Shown: positions 44,220 to 52,858 of the stretch, one piece after another
Layout of the letters: each line of letters begins with the position of its first letter
Numbering within the stretch: position 1 is the first letter of the stretch
Made by a program: the position numbers and the translations under genes
Notes under the pieces: generated by a model
Seen by the model: only the letters and a program-made list of their open reading frames with translations
Databases searched by the model: none
What the model was told of the DNA's origin: nothing
Source of the DNA: Egerieousia sp036659275
Lineage (GTDB): Bacteria; Bacteroidota; Bacteroidia; Bacteroidales; UBA932
Assembly: GCA_036659275.1 (NCBI GenBank)
Contig: JAVXCW010000003.1
Location: forward strand, 1 to 64,000
Direction: 5' to 3'
DNA: 64,000 nt

Positions 44220-44876
44220 TTAGTGCACTTTAGCAATAATAGTTTCGCATGCAGTAACTTTATCTCCAACTTTGACCATAATATTGGTATCTAATGGAAG
44301 AAAAACATCCATTCTCGATCCAAATTTTATAAATCCTACTTGACTACATTGGTTTGCACGCTCACCAACTATTGCATAACATACAATTCTTCTTGCTATA
44401 TATCCTGCTATTTGTCTAAATAATATTTTATGATTGCCTGCAGTTTCAATAACAATACTTGTTCGCTCATTCTTTTCTGATGCCTTTGGATGTGATGCAA
44501 TTATATAGTTCCCATGATGGTGCTTAAAATACAAAATTTTACCTCCAATAGGATAATAGTTTACATGTACATTAAAGACACTCATAAAAACAGATACTTG
44601 AATACATTTTGTTTTTAGATACTCATTTTCTAATACTTCCTGTACAATAACAACTTTGCCATCGCATGGTGCAATAACAAGATCTTTATCAATAACCGAA
44701 ACTCGTTTAGGAGTTCTAAAAAAACGAGTAATAAAAGCAAAAAACAATACTCCAAATACTGTTATTATTTTTGTGGTTTGTTCCCAGCCAAGGAATATGT
44801 ATGCACTTAATATAATGGAGGCTACAATAATAAATGTTGTTGCAAGAATACTATAGCCTTCTTTGTGAATTTTCAT
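44220..44876 (-). CDS. psd: Phosphatidylserine decarboxylase proenzyme
   Basis: Makes phosphatidylethanolamine. The 218-residue protein is the short form with two N-terminal hydrophobic segments (about residues 9-45) and self-cleavage expected at Gly186-Ser187 in KFGSRMDVFLP, which yields the pyruvoyl group. VSVFMSVFNVHVNYYPIGGK and APCDGKVV are family motifs. It follows cdsA after 27 bases. No pssA is in the window. Confidence 0.93.
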   Translation of the reverse strand: MKIHKEGYSILATTFIIVASIILSAYIFLGWEQTTKIITVFGVLFFAFITRFFRTPKRVSVIDKDLVIAPCDGKVVIVQEVLENEYLKTKCIQVSVFMSVFNVHVNYYPIGGKILYFKHHHGNYIIASHPKASEKNERTSIVIETAGNHKILFRQIAGYIARRIVCYAIVGERANQCSQVGFIKFGSRMDVFLPLDTNIMVKVGDKVTACETIIAKVH

Positions 44877-44903
44877 GATATGTTAAATATAAAAAATGTA
44901 GGT

Positions 44904-45782
44904 TTATCGTATTAAAATTAGGTAAATAATAGCAATTGGAAACGATAATAAAGCTCCGTCAAATCTATCAAGCATTCCTCCATGCCCAGGCATTATGTTT
45001 CCAGAGTCTTTAACGCCAAAATTACGTTTTAATTGAGATTCTACCAAATCTCCCAGTACACCAAATATACAAATTATAATAGAAAGTATAATTGAGCTAA
45101 TAAGTGATAAACTTAGCAAACCGCTATAGTGTAATATGATAGATCCTATAATTGAACTCAAAAAACCACCCCAAAAACCTTCCCAACTTTTTTTAGGAGA
45201 GATGGAAATAAATAATTTATGTCCAAATTTTTTACCTAAAGTAGAACCGGCACAATATGCACCTACATCTGTACACCATAAAAGTATAAGCATACTTAAT
45301 AAAGTATTACCACAATATTCACCTTGGTTGTTAAATAAAATAAGCCATATCATTGATATTGGTATAGCTATATATATAAATGCTGATAGTATAAAAGGAA
45401 AAATTTCATATCCATTATTGGTGCGTATTTCTTTGCCATCAACAATAGTTGTGTTATGGATATTGTAATTTTTTACGTAGAGATTTACTATAAATATGGA
45501 TAATAATGGAATAAAAGTTAGTAAAAGATATTGAGGCTTTATATTGTAATTTACAACTAAATATGTAATAACAAAGAAAAATACTCCAGCTGAACAGCCG
45601 AGTATTTTTCCTAAAGTATTATTTTTATTATTTCTCATACTTATTGAGAGATATTCGTTCATCATTATGAAAAGAATTACCCCAAATACTATAAAATATG
45701 AAATAGAACTCCATAAAATAGCAAATGTCATTATTATAATAAATATAATTCCGCTTACAGTTCTAACAATTAAGTTATTCAT
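44904..45782 (-). CDS. cdsA: Phosphatidate cytidylyltransferase (CDP-diglyceride synthase)
   Basis: Converts phosphatidate and CTP to CDP-diacylglycerol, the precursor for bacterial phospholipids. The 292-residue polytopic protein carries the C-terminal signature from SQLKRNFGVKDSGN through PGHGGMLDRFDGAL, and SPKKSWEGFWGG. About eight hydrophobic segments are visible. It begins five bases after ftsH ends and precedes psd, so two phospholipid steps are grouped. Confidence 0.96.
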   Translation of the reverse strand: MNNLIVRTVSGIIFIIIMTFAILWSSISYFIVFGVILFIMMNEYLSISMRNNKNNTLGKILGCSAGVFFFVITYLVVNYNIKPQYLLLTFIPLLSIFIVNLYVKNYNIHNTTIVDGKEIRTNNGYEIFPFILSAFIYIAIPISMIWLILFNNQGEYCGNTLLSMLILLWCTDVGAYCAGSTLGKKFGHKLFISISPKKSWEGFWGGFLSSIIGSIILHYSGLLSLSLISSIILSIIICIFGVLGDLVESQLKRNFGVKDSGNIMPGHGGMLDRFDGALLSFPIAIIYLILIR

Positions 45783-45787
45783 TTCCC

Positions 45788-47728
45788 TTAATTATCTTTT
45801 TTTGTGCGTGGCCCAAATATTCTTTCCATGTCTTCTGTAAATATCACTTCTCTTTCTAATAGTAATTCTGCTAAAATTGAGAACTTATCTTTGTTAGCAT
45901 TAAGAACTTCTATGGCCATGCTATGAGCAGTATTAATAAGATCTTTTGCTTCTTTATCAATAAGTTCTGCAGTCTTTTCACTGTACGGTTTATTAAAATT
46001 ATATCCCGATTCTTGAGAGTCGTAAAATGATAAATTTCCCACTTCTTTACTCATACCAAAATAACTTACCATTGCATAGGCTTGTTTGGTAATTTTTTCC
46101 AAATCTGATAATGCGCCGGTTGAGATTCTGTTATTTATAATTTCCTCTGCTGCTCTACCACCCATTGTTGCAGCCATTTCATCCATCATTTGTTCTGTTG
46201 TAGTAATTTGCCTCTCTTCAGGAAGATACCATGCAGCTCCTAAAGCCCTTCCTCTTGGAATAATTGTTACCTTAAGTAGTGGGTTTGCGTGTGGTAGTAT
46301 CCAACTTACAGTAGCATGTCCGGCCTCGTGGTATGCAATTGTCCTTTTTTCTCCCGGAGGTATAATCTTACTCCTTTTTTCTAGTCCGCCTACAATTCTA
46401 TCTATTGCATCTAAAAAGTCTTGTCTTTCTACAGCTTTTTTATTTCTACGAGCTGCAATAAGAGCTGCTTCGTTACATACATTTGCAATATCTGCTCCCG
46501 AAAACCCAGGAGTTTGTTTTGAGAGAAATTCTGTTTCTAATCCATCGGCGAGTTTAAGTTTGGCAAGGTGTACCTTAAATATCTCTTCCCTTTCTCTAAG
46601 TTCTGGAAGATCTACATTAATTTGCCTATCAAAACGGCCTGCACGCATTAGTGCTTTATCTAATATATCTGCTCTATTTGTTGCTGCAAGTATTATAACA
46701 CCAGAGTTTGTTCCAAAGCCATCCATTTCTGTAAGAAGTTGGTTTAGTGTGTTCTCCCTCTCGTCATTTGATGAGAACCCGGCATTTTTTCCTCTAGCGC
46801 GTCCAACCGCATCAATCTCATCTATAAATACAATACATGGAGCTTTCTCTTTTGCCTGTTTAAATAAGTCCCTAACTCTAGATGCGCCAACACCTACAAA
46901 CATTTCAACAAAATCTGATCCGGATATAGAGAAGAAAGGGACATCTGCTTCTCCAGCAACTGCCTTGGCTAATAGGGTTTTACCAGTACCTGGAGGCCCT
47001 ACAAGAAGGGCTCCTTTAGGAATTTTACCTCCCAATGTGGTATACTTTTTAGGATTCTTAAGGAAATCTACTATTTCCATAACTTCTACTTTAGCCTCTT
47101 CTAAACCAGCCACATCTTTAAAAGTTACTTTAGTATTGTTCTCTTTATCAAAGAGTTTGGCCTGCGATTTTCCAACACTAAATATTCCTCCACCTGCTCC
47201 GCCTCCGCCAACGCCTTTAGACATTTTTCTAAAAATGAAAAACCATATCCCTATTAATAGTAATGGAATCATTAAAAAATCTAGTATTCTCCCTATATAG
47301 TTTGTTCTCTCTTCTGTTTCTATACTAAATTTTTTATCGGGAGAAAGTAATCCTCTAGCCTCATTTAATTGCTGTTCCGAATCAAAGTTGTTTGATACAA
47401 TAAAGTAAAAATGGGGACCATATTTAGGCTCCTTTCCGCCAAATAAATTTTTGTATTTTTTTAGACTATCGGTCTTTATATTTACCTCTGCTCTGTTAAG
47501 ATTGGTAATAAACGTAACTTTTTCTACATCTCCTTGAGGAATCATCTGTTCCTTAACCTTATACCATTCTGTTTTAATAGGATCGCCTCCCTTGTACCCA
47601 AAAAAGTACATATATCCTATCATCGCAATTAGCGGCACATAAATCCAAATTACATTAAATTTAGGCGGTTTAAGCTTTTGCGAATTTTTATTGGGAGTCA
47701 TGTTATCTGAATTTGGTTTTTGCTCCAT
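45788..47728 (-). CDS. ftsH: ATP-dependent zinc metalloprotease FtsH
   Basis: Membrane-bound AAA protease for membrane-protein quality control. The 646-residue protein has two membrane spans (about residues 27-45 and 148-167) around a periplasmic domain, Walker A GPPGTGKTLLAKA, Walker B CIVFIDEIDAVG, the second region of homology (ADILDKALMRAGRFDRQI) and the zinc motif HEAGH with the distal LSDLEKITKQAY. It lies 44 bases after rsfS and 5 bases before cdsA. Confidence 0.97.
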   Translation of the reverse strand: MEQKPNSDNMTPNKNSQKLKPPKFNVIWIYVPLIAMIGYMYFFGYKGGDPIKTEWYKVKEQMIPQGDVEKVTFITNLNRAEVNIKTDSLKKYKNLFGGKEPKYGPHFYFIVSNNFDSEQQLNEARGLLSPDKKFSIETEERTNYIGRILDFLMIPLLLIGIWFFIFRKMSKGVGGGGAGGGIFSVGKSQAKLFDKENNTKVTFKDVAGLEEAKVEVMEIVDFLKNPKKYTTLGGKIPKGALLVGPPGTGKTLLAKAVAGEADVPFFSISGSDFVEMFVGVGASRVRDLFKQAKEKAPCIVFIDEIDAVGRARGKNAGFSSNDERENTLNQLLTEMDGFGTNSGVIILAATNRADILDKALMRAGRFDRQINVDLPELREREEIFKVHLAKLKLADGLETEFLSKQTPGFSGADIANVCNEAALIAARRNKKAVERQDFLDAIDRIVGGLEKRSKIIPPGEKRTIAYHEAGHATVSWILPHANPLLKVTIIPRGRALGAAWYLPEERQITTTEQMMDEMAATMGGRAAEEIINNRISTGALSDLEKITKQAYAMVSYFGMSKEVGNLSFYDSQESGYNFNKPYSEKTAELIDKEAKDLINTAHSMAIEVLNANKDKFSILAELLLEREVIFTEDMERIFGPRTKKDN

Positions 47729-47772
47729 ATCAATATTTACACTCTATAATTTTTAATAACTTTTTAGAAGAA

Positions 47773-48177
47773 TTATTCCTCTTCGTATACTTTTTTATCT
47801 GCGTCTGCCCACAAATCTTCTAGGCGGTAAAATTCTCTGTATTCTGTTTGAAAAATATGTACTACAATATCGGAATAATCTAGGATAATCCAAAAAGCAT
47901 TCTCCTTACCTTGTTTACGTACTACTTTTTGATTACATTTAATAATCATTTCATCTTCTACGTTATCTGCTATTGCAAGGACATTTGTTGTGGAAGTTGC
48001 GTTACATATTACAAAGTGATCACATATAGTTGATCCTATTGCTGTAAGATCCATTGTGCACACATTCTTTGCCTTTTTATCTAACATTGCGTCAACAATA
48101 GTCTTAATTTGAAGCTCAGTTGGATTTATAATTTTAATTATGTCTTTTTCTTTTGACTCTGTAGTTTTCTTCTTCAC
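47773..48177 (-). CDS. rsfS: Ribosomal silencing factor RsfS
   Basis: RsfS binds ribosomal protein L14 and blocks subunit joining when nutrients are short. Core motifs are ICDHFVICNATSTTNVLAIAD and WIILDYSDIVVHIFQTEYREFYRLEDLW (split here across about 60 residues). The longest frame runs to an ATG at 48246, but a TATATTTG promoter element at 48221-48228 lies inside it, so the in-frame GTG at 48177 (134 residues) is preferred. The extra residues are basic and not family-like. ftsH follows after 44 bases. Confidence 0.82.
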   Translation of the reverse strand: MKKKTTESKEKDIIKIINPTELQIKTIVDAMLDKKAKNVCTMDLTAIGSTICDHFVICNATSTTNVLAIADNVEDEMIIKCNQKVVRKQGKENAFWIILDYSDIVVHIFQTEYREFYRLEDLWADADKKVYEEE

Positions 48178-48207
48178 CTTATGGTTTTTATTTATGTTGT
48201 AAATTTT

Positions 48208-48215
48208 TATCTTTG
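48208..48215 (+). promoter_or_regulatory. Candidate -7 element for birA
   Basis: TATCTTTG matches TAnnTTTG and gives a leader of about 35 bases before birA. No -33 element is evident. Confidence 0.4.
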
Positions 48216-48220
48216 TCCTG

Positions 48221-48228
48221 CAAATATA
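48221..48228 (-). promoter_or_regulatory. Candidate -7 element for rsfS-ftsH
   Basis: The minus strand reads TATATTTG, six bases from the opposing birA element, so the two promoters would overlap back to back. A TTG at 48246-48244 gives a spacing of only 15 bases. Confidence 0.4.
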
Positions 48229-48254
48229 CTGCAAATTTTTAGCCAATAAGCATT

Positions 48255-49040
48255 ATGAGTAAAAATCTTACAATAAAATGGGTAGATACCATTGATTCTA
48301 CAAATCTTCAAGCACTGCGTGAGGCAAATATTGCTCCAGAAGGAAGTGTGTGGATTGCTGATTTTCAAACAGCAGGCCGTGGACAGAGAGGTAATAAATG
48401 GGAGAGTGTAAAGGGGAAAAATTTAACTTTTACAATTCTTTTTAAACCAGAATTTCTCCATGTTTCAAAGCAGTTTTCTATATCTGAAATAGTTGCATTA
48501 GGAGTATGCAAATATTTAATTAATAAAGGATTAACAGCTAAAATAAAATGGCCTAATGATATATATGTTGGAGATAAAAAAATTTGTGGAATTCTTATTG
48601 AACATAGTATTTGTGGTGACAAATTGTCAGTTAGTATTGCCGGTATAGGACTAAATTTAAACCAGATTATATTTGATTCTGCTGCTCCAAATCCTATATC
48701 TTTGCTATTATTAATGGGTTCTTCTATAGAATATGATAGGAAAAAAGAACTTAATTTACTTTTAACCTATATTTTTAACTTGTATGAAGAGTTAAAAATG
48801 GGTAATGAGATTAAAATAAAAAAAGAATATATGAGCCTACTTTATAGATTTAATGAGTTTCATAAATTTATTGAAATAGATAGTAGTGCTCCGGCTAATA
48901 TGCCTATTGAACAAATTACCGCTGGCGTTGAAATAGAAGCGCAGATAATAGGGGTAGACGAAAATGCCTGCCTTGTGTTAAAACATAAAGCAGGCATTGT
49001 AAAATCTTATGCGTTTAAGGAGATTAAATATATAATTTAA
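48255..49040 (+). CDS. birA: Biotin--[acetyl-CoA-carboxylase] ligase, monofunctional
   Basis: Attaches biotin to the carrier protein of biotin-dependent carboxylases. The 261-residue protein has the ATP/biotin motif GRGQRGNKWES and KWPNDIYVGDKKICGILIE. It lacks the N-terminal helix-turn-helix of the E. coli protein, so it cannot act as the biotin-operon repressor in the same way. Only one base separates its stop from the convergent rpe stop. A hairpin near its 3' end (48963-48998) may terminate the opposing transcript. Confidence 0.94.
   Translation: MSKNLTIKWVDTIDSTNLQALREANIAPEGSVWIADFQTAGRGQRGNKWESVKGKNLTFTILFKPEFLHVSKQFSISEIVALGVCKYLINKGLTAKIKWPNDIYVGDKKICGILIEHSICGDKLSVSIAGIGLNLNQIIFDSAAPNPISLLLLMGSSIEYDRKKELNLLLTYIFNLYEELKMGNEIKIKKEYMSLLYRFNEFHKFIEIDSSAPANMPIEQITAGVEIEAQIIGVDENACLVLKHKAGIVKSYAFKEIKYII
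48963..48998 (-). terminator. Possible terminator for dnaA-pepD-rpe, inside birA
   Basis: AATGCCTGC (48963-48971) pairs perfectly with GCAGGCATT (48990-48998). On the minus strand it lies about 45 bases after the rpe stop. The tail has only four Ts and the 18-base loop is long, so the call is weak. Confidence 0.35.
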
Positions 49041-49041
49041 T

Positions 49042-49689
49042 TTATCCCTTTATTATTCGCATTGCTTCTAATTTGTCCTTTGCTCCAAATACCGCACTCC
49101 CTGCTACAAGTATATTTGCTCCGGCAGTTTCTAGGTTGCGTGCGTTTTGTGTTGTAACGCCACCGTCTACCTCAATAAGACATTTTGCTCCACTCTCAAT
49201 AATCATATTTTTTAGACGTGCTATTTTATTAATAGAGTGTTCTATAAATGATTGTCCTCCAAATCCAGGGTTAACAGACATTATAAGCACGTAATCTAAG
49301 TCTAATAGAATATCTTCAATAAGAGTAACCGATGTATGAGGGTTAAGAGCTACTCCGGCTTTCATGCCAAGTCCTTTAATTGCTTGAATTGTTCTATGTA
49401 AATGAGTGCATGCTTCATAATGTACGCTTAGCCACTCTACTCCTAAATCTCTAAAATTTGTTAGATATCTATCGGGATCTACAATCATTAAATGAGCGTC
49501 AAGAGGCTTGTCTGCTGTTTTAGATATGGCTTTAATAATGGGGAAACCATATGAAATATTAGGAACAAATACCCCGTCCATAATATCTAAATGGAATAAA
49601 TCGGCGGGGCTATTATTTACCAAGTCAACATCTTTATTAAGAGTGCCAAAATTGGCAGATAGCATTGAGGGAGCAAGCAATATACTCAT
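49042..49689 (-). CDS. rpe: Ribulose-phosphate 3-epimerase
   Basis: Pentose-phosphate pathway enzyme interconverting ribulose 5-phosphate and xylulose 5-phosphate. The 215-residue TIM barrel shows LAPSMLSANFG, the metal/catalytic DLFHLDIMDGVFVPN, MSVNPGFGGQSFIE and LIEVDGGV. It is the distal gene of dnaA-pepD-rpe, 22 bases after pepD. Confidence 0.96.
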   Translation of the reverse strand: MSILLAPSMLSANFGTLNKDVDLVNNSPADLFHLDIMDGVFVPNISYGFPIIKAISKTADKPLDAHLMIVDPDRYLTNFRDLGVEWLSVHYEACTHLHRTIQAIKGLGMKAGVALNPHTSVTLIEDILLDLDYVLIMSVNPGFGGQSFIEHSINKIARLKNMIIESGAKCLIEVDGGVTTQNARNLETAGANILVAGSAVFGAKDKLEAMRIIKG

Positions 49690-49711
49690 TTTTATCTCTT
49701 TAAGTAAAAGT

Positions 49712-51181
49712 TTATTTTATATTAACTATAATTTCTTCTAATAATTTTCGGAATTTATCTAAAGTAGCAATTTCTAATTTTTCTCCTGGAGCATGAACTC
49801 CTCTTAAAGTTGGACCAAAAGAAATCATATCCAAATTAGGAAATGTATTAAGAAATAAACCGCATTCTAAGCCGGCATGAATAGCTCTTACAATAGGTTC
49901 TACGCCAAACAGTTTCTTATAGGCTTTTTTAGATACTTCTAATAGATATGAATTAAGATTTGGTTTCCACCCCGGATACTCAGATTCGTGCGTTACTTTT
50001 GCACCGGCAAGGGCAAAACATGCTTCAACCTGCTCTGCAGCGTATCTTCTAGAACTATTAAGTGCACTTCGTTGGCTTGTGCCAATTCTTATAATATTTC
50101 CTTCGTTCATTTTTATTGACGCAAGATTTGTAGATGTTTCTACTAATCCTTTTATATCGGGACTCATTGCAAGTACCCCGTGAGGAGCGCAATTGAGCGA
50201 AAATATGAGTTCTGCTGCAACTGTCTTATCAATAGCTTTTTTAGGCTCACCTATAATTTTTCCATCTTTAACATCGTGTATCCCAACTTCGCGTGCAACT
50301 CCGTCAACAGCGCTGTCGCTTACTTTAAATTCATCTTTTACCTCATTTAACAGAGATTCAAATATACTAAGAACAGATTTTCTATCTCTTTTACTAAATC
50401 CAATTACGGCGTAAGCTTCTCTTGCAATAGCATTTCTTTTATTACCACCATCAATTTCATAGAGCTCAATATCATGTTTCTCTAGCACTCTATATAAAAA
50501 TCGGGAAAGTATTTTATTAGCATTAGCCCTATTTTTGTCTATATCGTCGCCACTATGTCCACCTTGAGCACCAAATATTTTAAATTCACATTTAATGTAC
50601 TCTTTATTAGCTTGATAAGTTGTATATTTAAACCTTGCGGTTGTATCAATTCCTCCTGCACACCCTATAAATAACTCTCCTTCATCTTCTGAATCTAAAT
50701 TTATAAGTAATTCTCCGGTTATAAATCCGGGCTTAAGTGCTTTTGCTCCGTCTAAACCAGTTTCTTCGCTTGTTGTAAAAAGAGCTTCAATTTTACCTGT
50801 TTGAATAGTATTATCTATTAGTACTGCAAGCTGTGCTGCCATGCCTATTCCGCAATCTGCGCCCAAAGTTGTATCTTTTGCTATTAGCCAGCCATTTTCT
50901 TCAACTGCTATTATAGGGTCTTTAGTAAAATCGTGTACAACGCCGGCGTTTTTTTCGCATACCATATCTGAGTGGCTCTGTAACACTATTGTAGGGAGAT
51001 TTTCTTTTCCTTTAGAGGCTTCTCTTACAATTAGCACATTACCAACATCATCTATTTTGCATGCTAACTTATGCTTTTTAGCAAACTCTTTAAGATATTT
51101 TATAATATGTTCTTCGTGTCCGCTTTCTCTTGGAATTACAAGTATTTCCTTAAAGAGATTCATTATACTATCTGTTATCAT
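49712..51181 (-). CDS. pepD: Cytosolic aminoacyl-histidine dipeptidase PepD
   Basis: A 489-residue M20C zinc dipeptidase that cleaves broad dipeptides, including Xaa-His. Motifs: VLQSHSDMVCEK, TTLGADCGIGMA, FTTSEETGLDGA and LINLDSEDEGELFIGCAGG. No signal peptide. Its ATG overlaps the dnaA TGA by four bases (ATGA), implying coupled translation with dnaA. Confidence 0.95.
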   Translation of the reverse strand: MITDSIMNLFKEILVIPRESGHEEHIIKYLKEFAKKHKLACKIDDVGNVLIVREASKGKENLPTIVLQSHSDMVCEKNAGVVHDFTKDPIIAVEENGWLIAKDTTLGADCGIGMAAQLAVLIDNTIQTGKIEALFTTSEETGLDGAKALKPGFITGELLINLDSEDEGELFIGCAGGIDTTARFKYTTYQANKEYIKCEFKIFGAQGGHSGDDIDKNRANANKILSRFLYRVLEKHDIELYEIDGGNKRNAIAREAYAVIGFSKRDRKSVLSIFESLLNEVKDEFKVSDSAVDGVAREVGIHDVKDGKIIGEPKKAIDKTVAAELIFSLNCAPHGVLAMSPDIKGLVETSTNLASIKMNEGNIIRIGTSQRSALNSSRRYAAEQVEACFALAGAKVTHESEYPGWKPNLNSYLLEVSKKAYKKLFGVEPIVRAIHAGLECGLFLNTFPNLDMISFGPTLRGVHAPGEKLEIATLDKFRKLLEEIIVNIK

Positions 51182-52608
51182 ACCCTTAATTGTTTTTCTA
51201 TATCGGTAACGTACTGTTTAAAGTTTCTGTCAGTTTCTATAAGGTCGCATACTGTATTACAAGCATGCAATACAGTTGCGTGATCTTTACCTCCAATTTG
51301 TGATCCAATTGACGCAAGCGATGTTTTTGTGAGATTTCGTCCAAAATACATAGCAATTTGTCTTGCTTGAACAATTTCTCTCTTTCTCGTTTTTGAAATC
51401 ATAGATTCTGTAGTTATGCCAAAATATTCACATACTGTATTTTGTATTTTTGCTAATGATATATCCTCATTTTGTGTCTTTACTATTTTATCTGTAAGCC
51501 TTTCTGCCAATCCTAAGGTTATTTTTTCTTTATTTAGGGTGGCATGAGCAATTAAAGAAATTAGGGTTCCTTCAATCTCTCTAACATTACCTACAACCTT
51601 TGATGCTAAATAATTTAATATGTCTGTTGGAAGCTCAATTCCATCTTTAAAACTTTTTGCTTTAAGTATCTCCACCCTAGTATCATAAGCAGGAGGATTT
51701 AATTCAGCTGATAAACCCCATTTAAATCTTGATAAAAGCCTTTGCTCTAGTCCATGTAAATCTACCGGAGCCTTATCTGATGTAAGAATTAGCTGTTTCC
51801 CAGATTGATGCAGGTGGTTAAATATGTGAAAAAATGCATTTTGTGTTCCAGGCTTTTCTGCAAACTCATGTACGTCATCTATAATGAGTACATCTATCAT
51901 TTGATAAAAATGGAGGAAATCTGTAAGTTTATTTTTTATATTTACGGCATCCATATACTGAGTTTGAAACCTATTAGCACTTACATAAAGGACTATTTGT
52001 TCGGGGAATTGCTCTTTTATAGCAATACCTATAGCTTGTGCCAAATGTGTTTTTCCTAATCCAGGTCCGCCATATATAAATAACGGATTAAAGGCGTTAT
52101 TTCCGGGGCTGTTAGCAATAGTTAATCCGGCAGCTCTTCCTAAACGATTACACTCTCCTTCTATAAAATTAGAAAATGAATATAATGGGTTTAATTGCGG
52201 ATCTATATTTAATTGCTGTAATCCTGGAATAATAAAAGGATTAAGATTTTCTCTTTTTTCATTTTGCGGAAATGGAATTGGTTTGTTTTTTAAATTGGAA
52301 TGATTCTGACTAGGGTAAGTAACTGCTCCATCTTGAACAATTCTAACTTTATATACTAGTTTTGCTTGTTCTCCTATTTCTCTTTTTAATGCTTTACCAA
52401 TATAATCGATAAAGTGCTCTTCTAGGTACTCCCTAAAAAACTCGGAAGGTACTTCAATAGTAAAGGTATAGTCTATAAGATCTACAGCTTTAATTGGTGT
52501 AAACCATGTTTTAAAACTTGTTGGTGGAATAACATCTTTTAATATATTTAGGCAGTTATTCCATACCTTTATGTGTAGGGGCTCTTTCATCGGTTTTGTA
52601 GATTTCAA
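51178..52608 (-). CDS. dnaA: Chromosomal replication initiator protein DnaA
   Basis: The 476-residue protein has domain I (about 8-90: VWNNCLNILKDVIPPTSFKTW), a linker, AAA+ domain III with Walker A GGPGLGKTHLAQ and Walker B VLIIDDVHEF, and the DNA-binding domain IV signature KDHATVLHACNTV. Met7 is an equally plausible start. It overlaps pepD and has no dnaN or rpmH beside it. The AT-rich gap upstream is discussed as a possible control or origin region. Confidence 0.97.
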   Translation of the reverse strand: MKSTKPMKEPLHIKVWNNCLNILKDVIPPTSFKTWFTPIKAVDLIDYTFTIEVPSEFFREYLEEHFIDYIGKALKREIGEQAKLVYKVRIVQDGAVTYPSQNHSNLKNKPIPFPQNEKRENLNPFIIPGLQQLNIDPQLNPLYSFSNFIEGECNRLGRAAGLTIANSPGNNAFNPLFIYGGPGLGKTHLAQAIGIAIKEQFPEQIVLYVSANRFQTQYMDAVNIKNKLTDFLHFYQMIDVLIIDDVHEFAEKPGTQNAFFHIFNHLHQSGKQLILTSDKAPVDLHGLEQRLLSRFKWGLSAELNPPAYDTRVEILKAKSFKDGIELPTDILNYLASKVVGNVREIEGTLISLIAHATLNKEKITLGLAERLTDKIVKTQNEDISLAKIQNTVCEYFGITTESMISKTRKREIVQARQIAMYFGRNLTKTSLASIGSQIGGKDHATVLHACNTVCDLIETDRNFKQYVTDIEKQLRV

Positions 52609-52858
52609 ATTTTTGATTGCATTACAAAAGTGGTGAAAAAAAAATTATAAAAAAAACAAAAAATCATTGTTTTTTTTATAAATCGCATAACATCCTAAAT
52701 ATCAATGTTAAAAAATTATCAAATAAATAATATGTTAATTATCAAATACTTAATTGTAAAACCTTAACTATCTACTAGATACATTTGTAACAAAAAAGTA
52801 TTGTTTTTAACAATTCTAAAGTTAAATTAGAATTGTTAAAAACGTCAATTTTATTTAA
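52609..52858. other. AT-rich intergenic region upstream of dnaA
   Basis: About 250 bases without a gene. It holds two exact direct copies of AATTATCAAATA (52714-52725 and 52737-52748, 23 bases apart), long A and T tracts next to dnaA, and a terminator for mlaD at the far end. No TTATCCACA-type DnaA box was found on either strand. It may carry dnaA control sites; an origin function is possible but unsupported. Confidence 0.4.
52803..52843 (-). terminator. Intrinsic terminator after mlaD
   Basis: A perfect 17-base inverted repeat (52803-52819 with 52827-52843), seven-base loop, 16 bases after the mlaD stop. On the minus strand it is followed by AATACTTTTTTG. Confidence 0.82.

Noticed and set aside
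46086..47300. 404-residue plus-strand frame opposite ftsH
   Set aside because: It lies wholly antisense to the intact ftsH gene and has Ser/Pro/Ala-rich composition with no family features.
52609..52858. Calling the dnaA upstream gap the replication origin
   Set aside because: No DnaA-box consensus was found and skew cannot be judged from one window; kept only as a candidate regulatory region.
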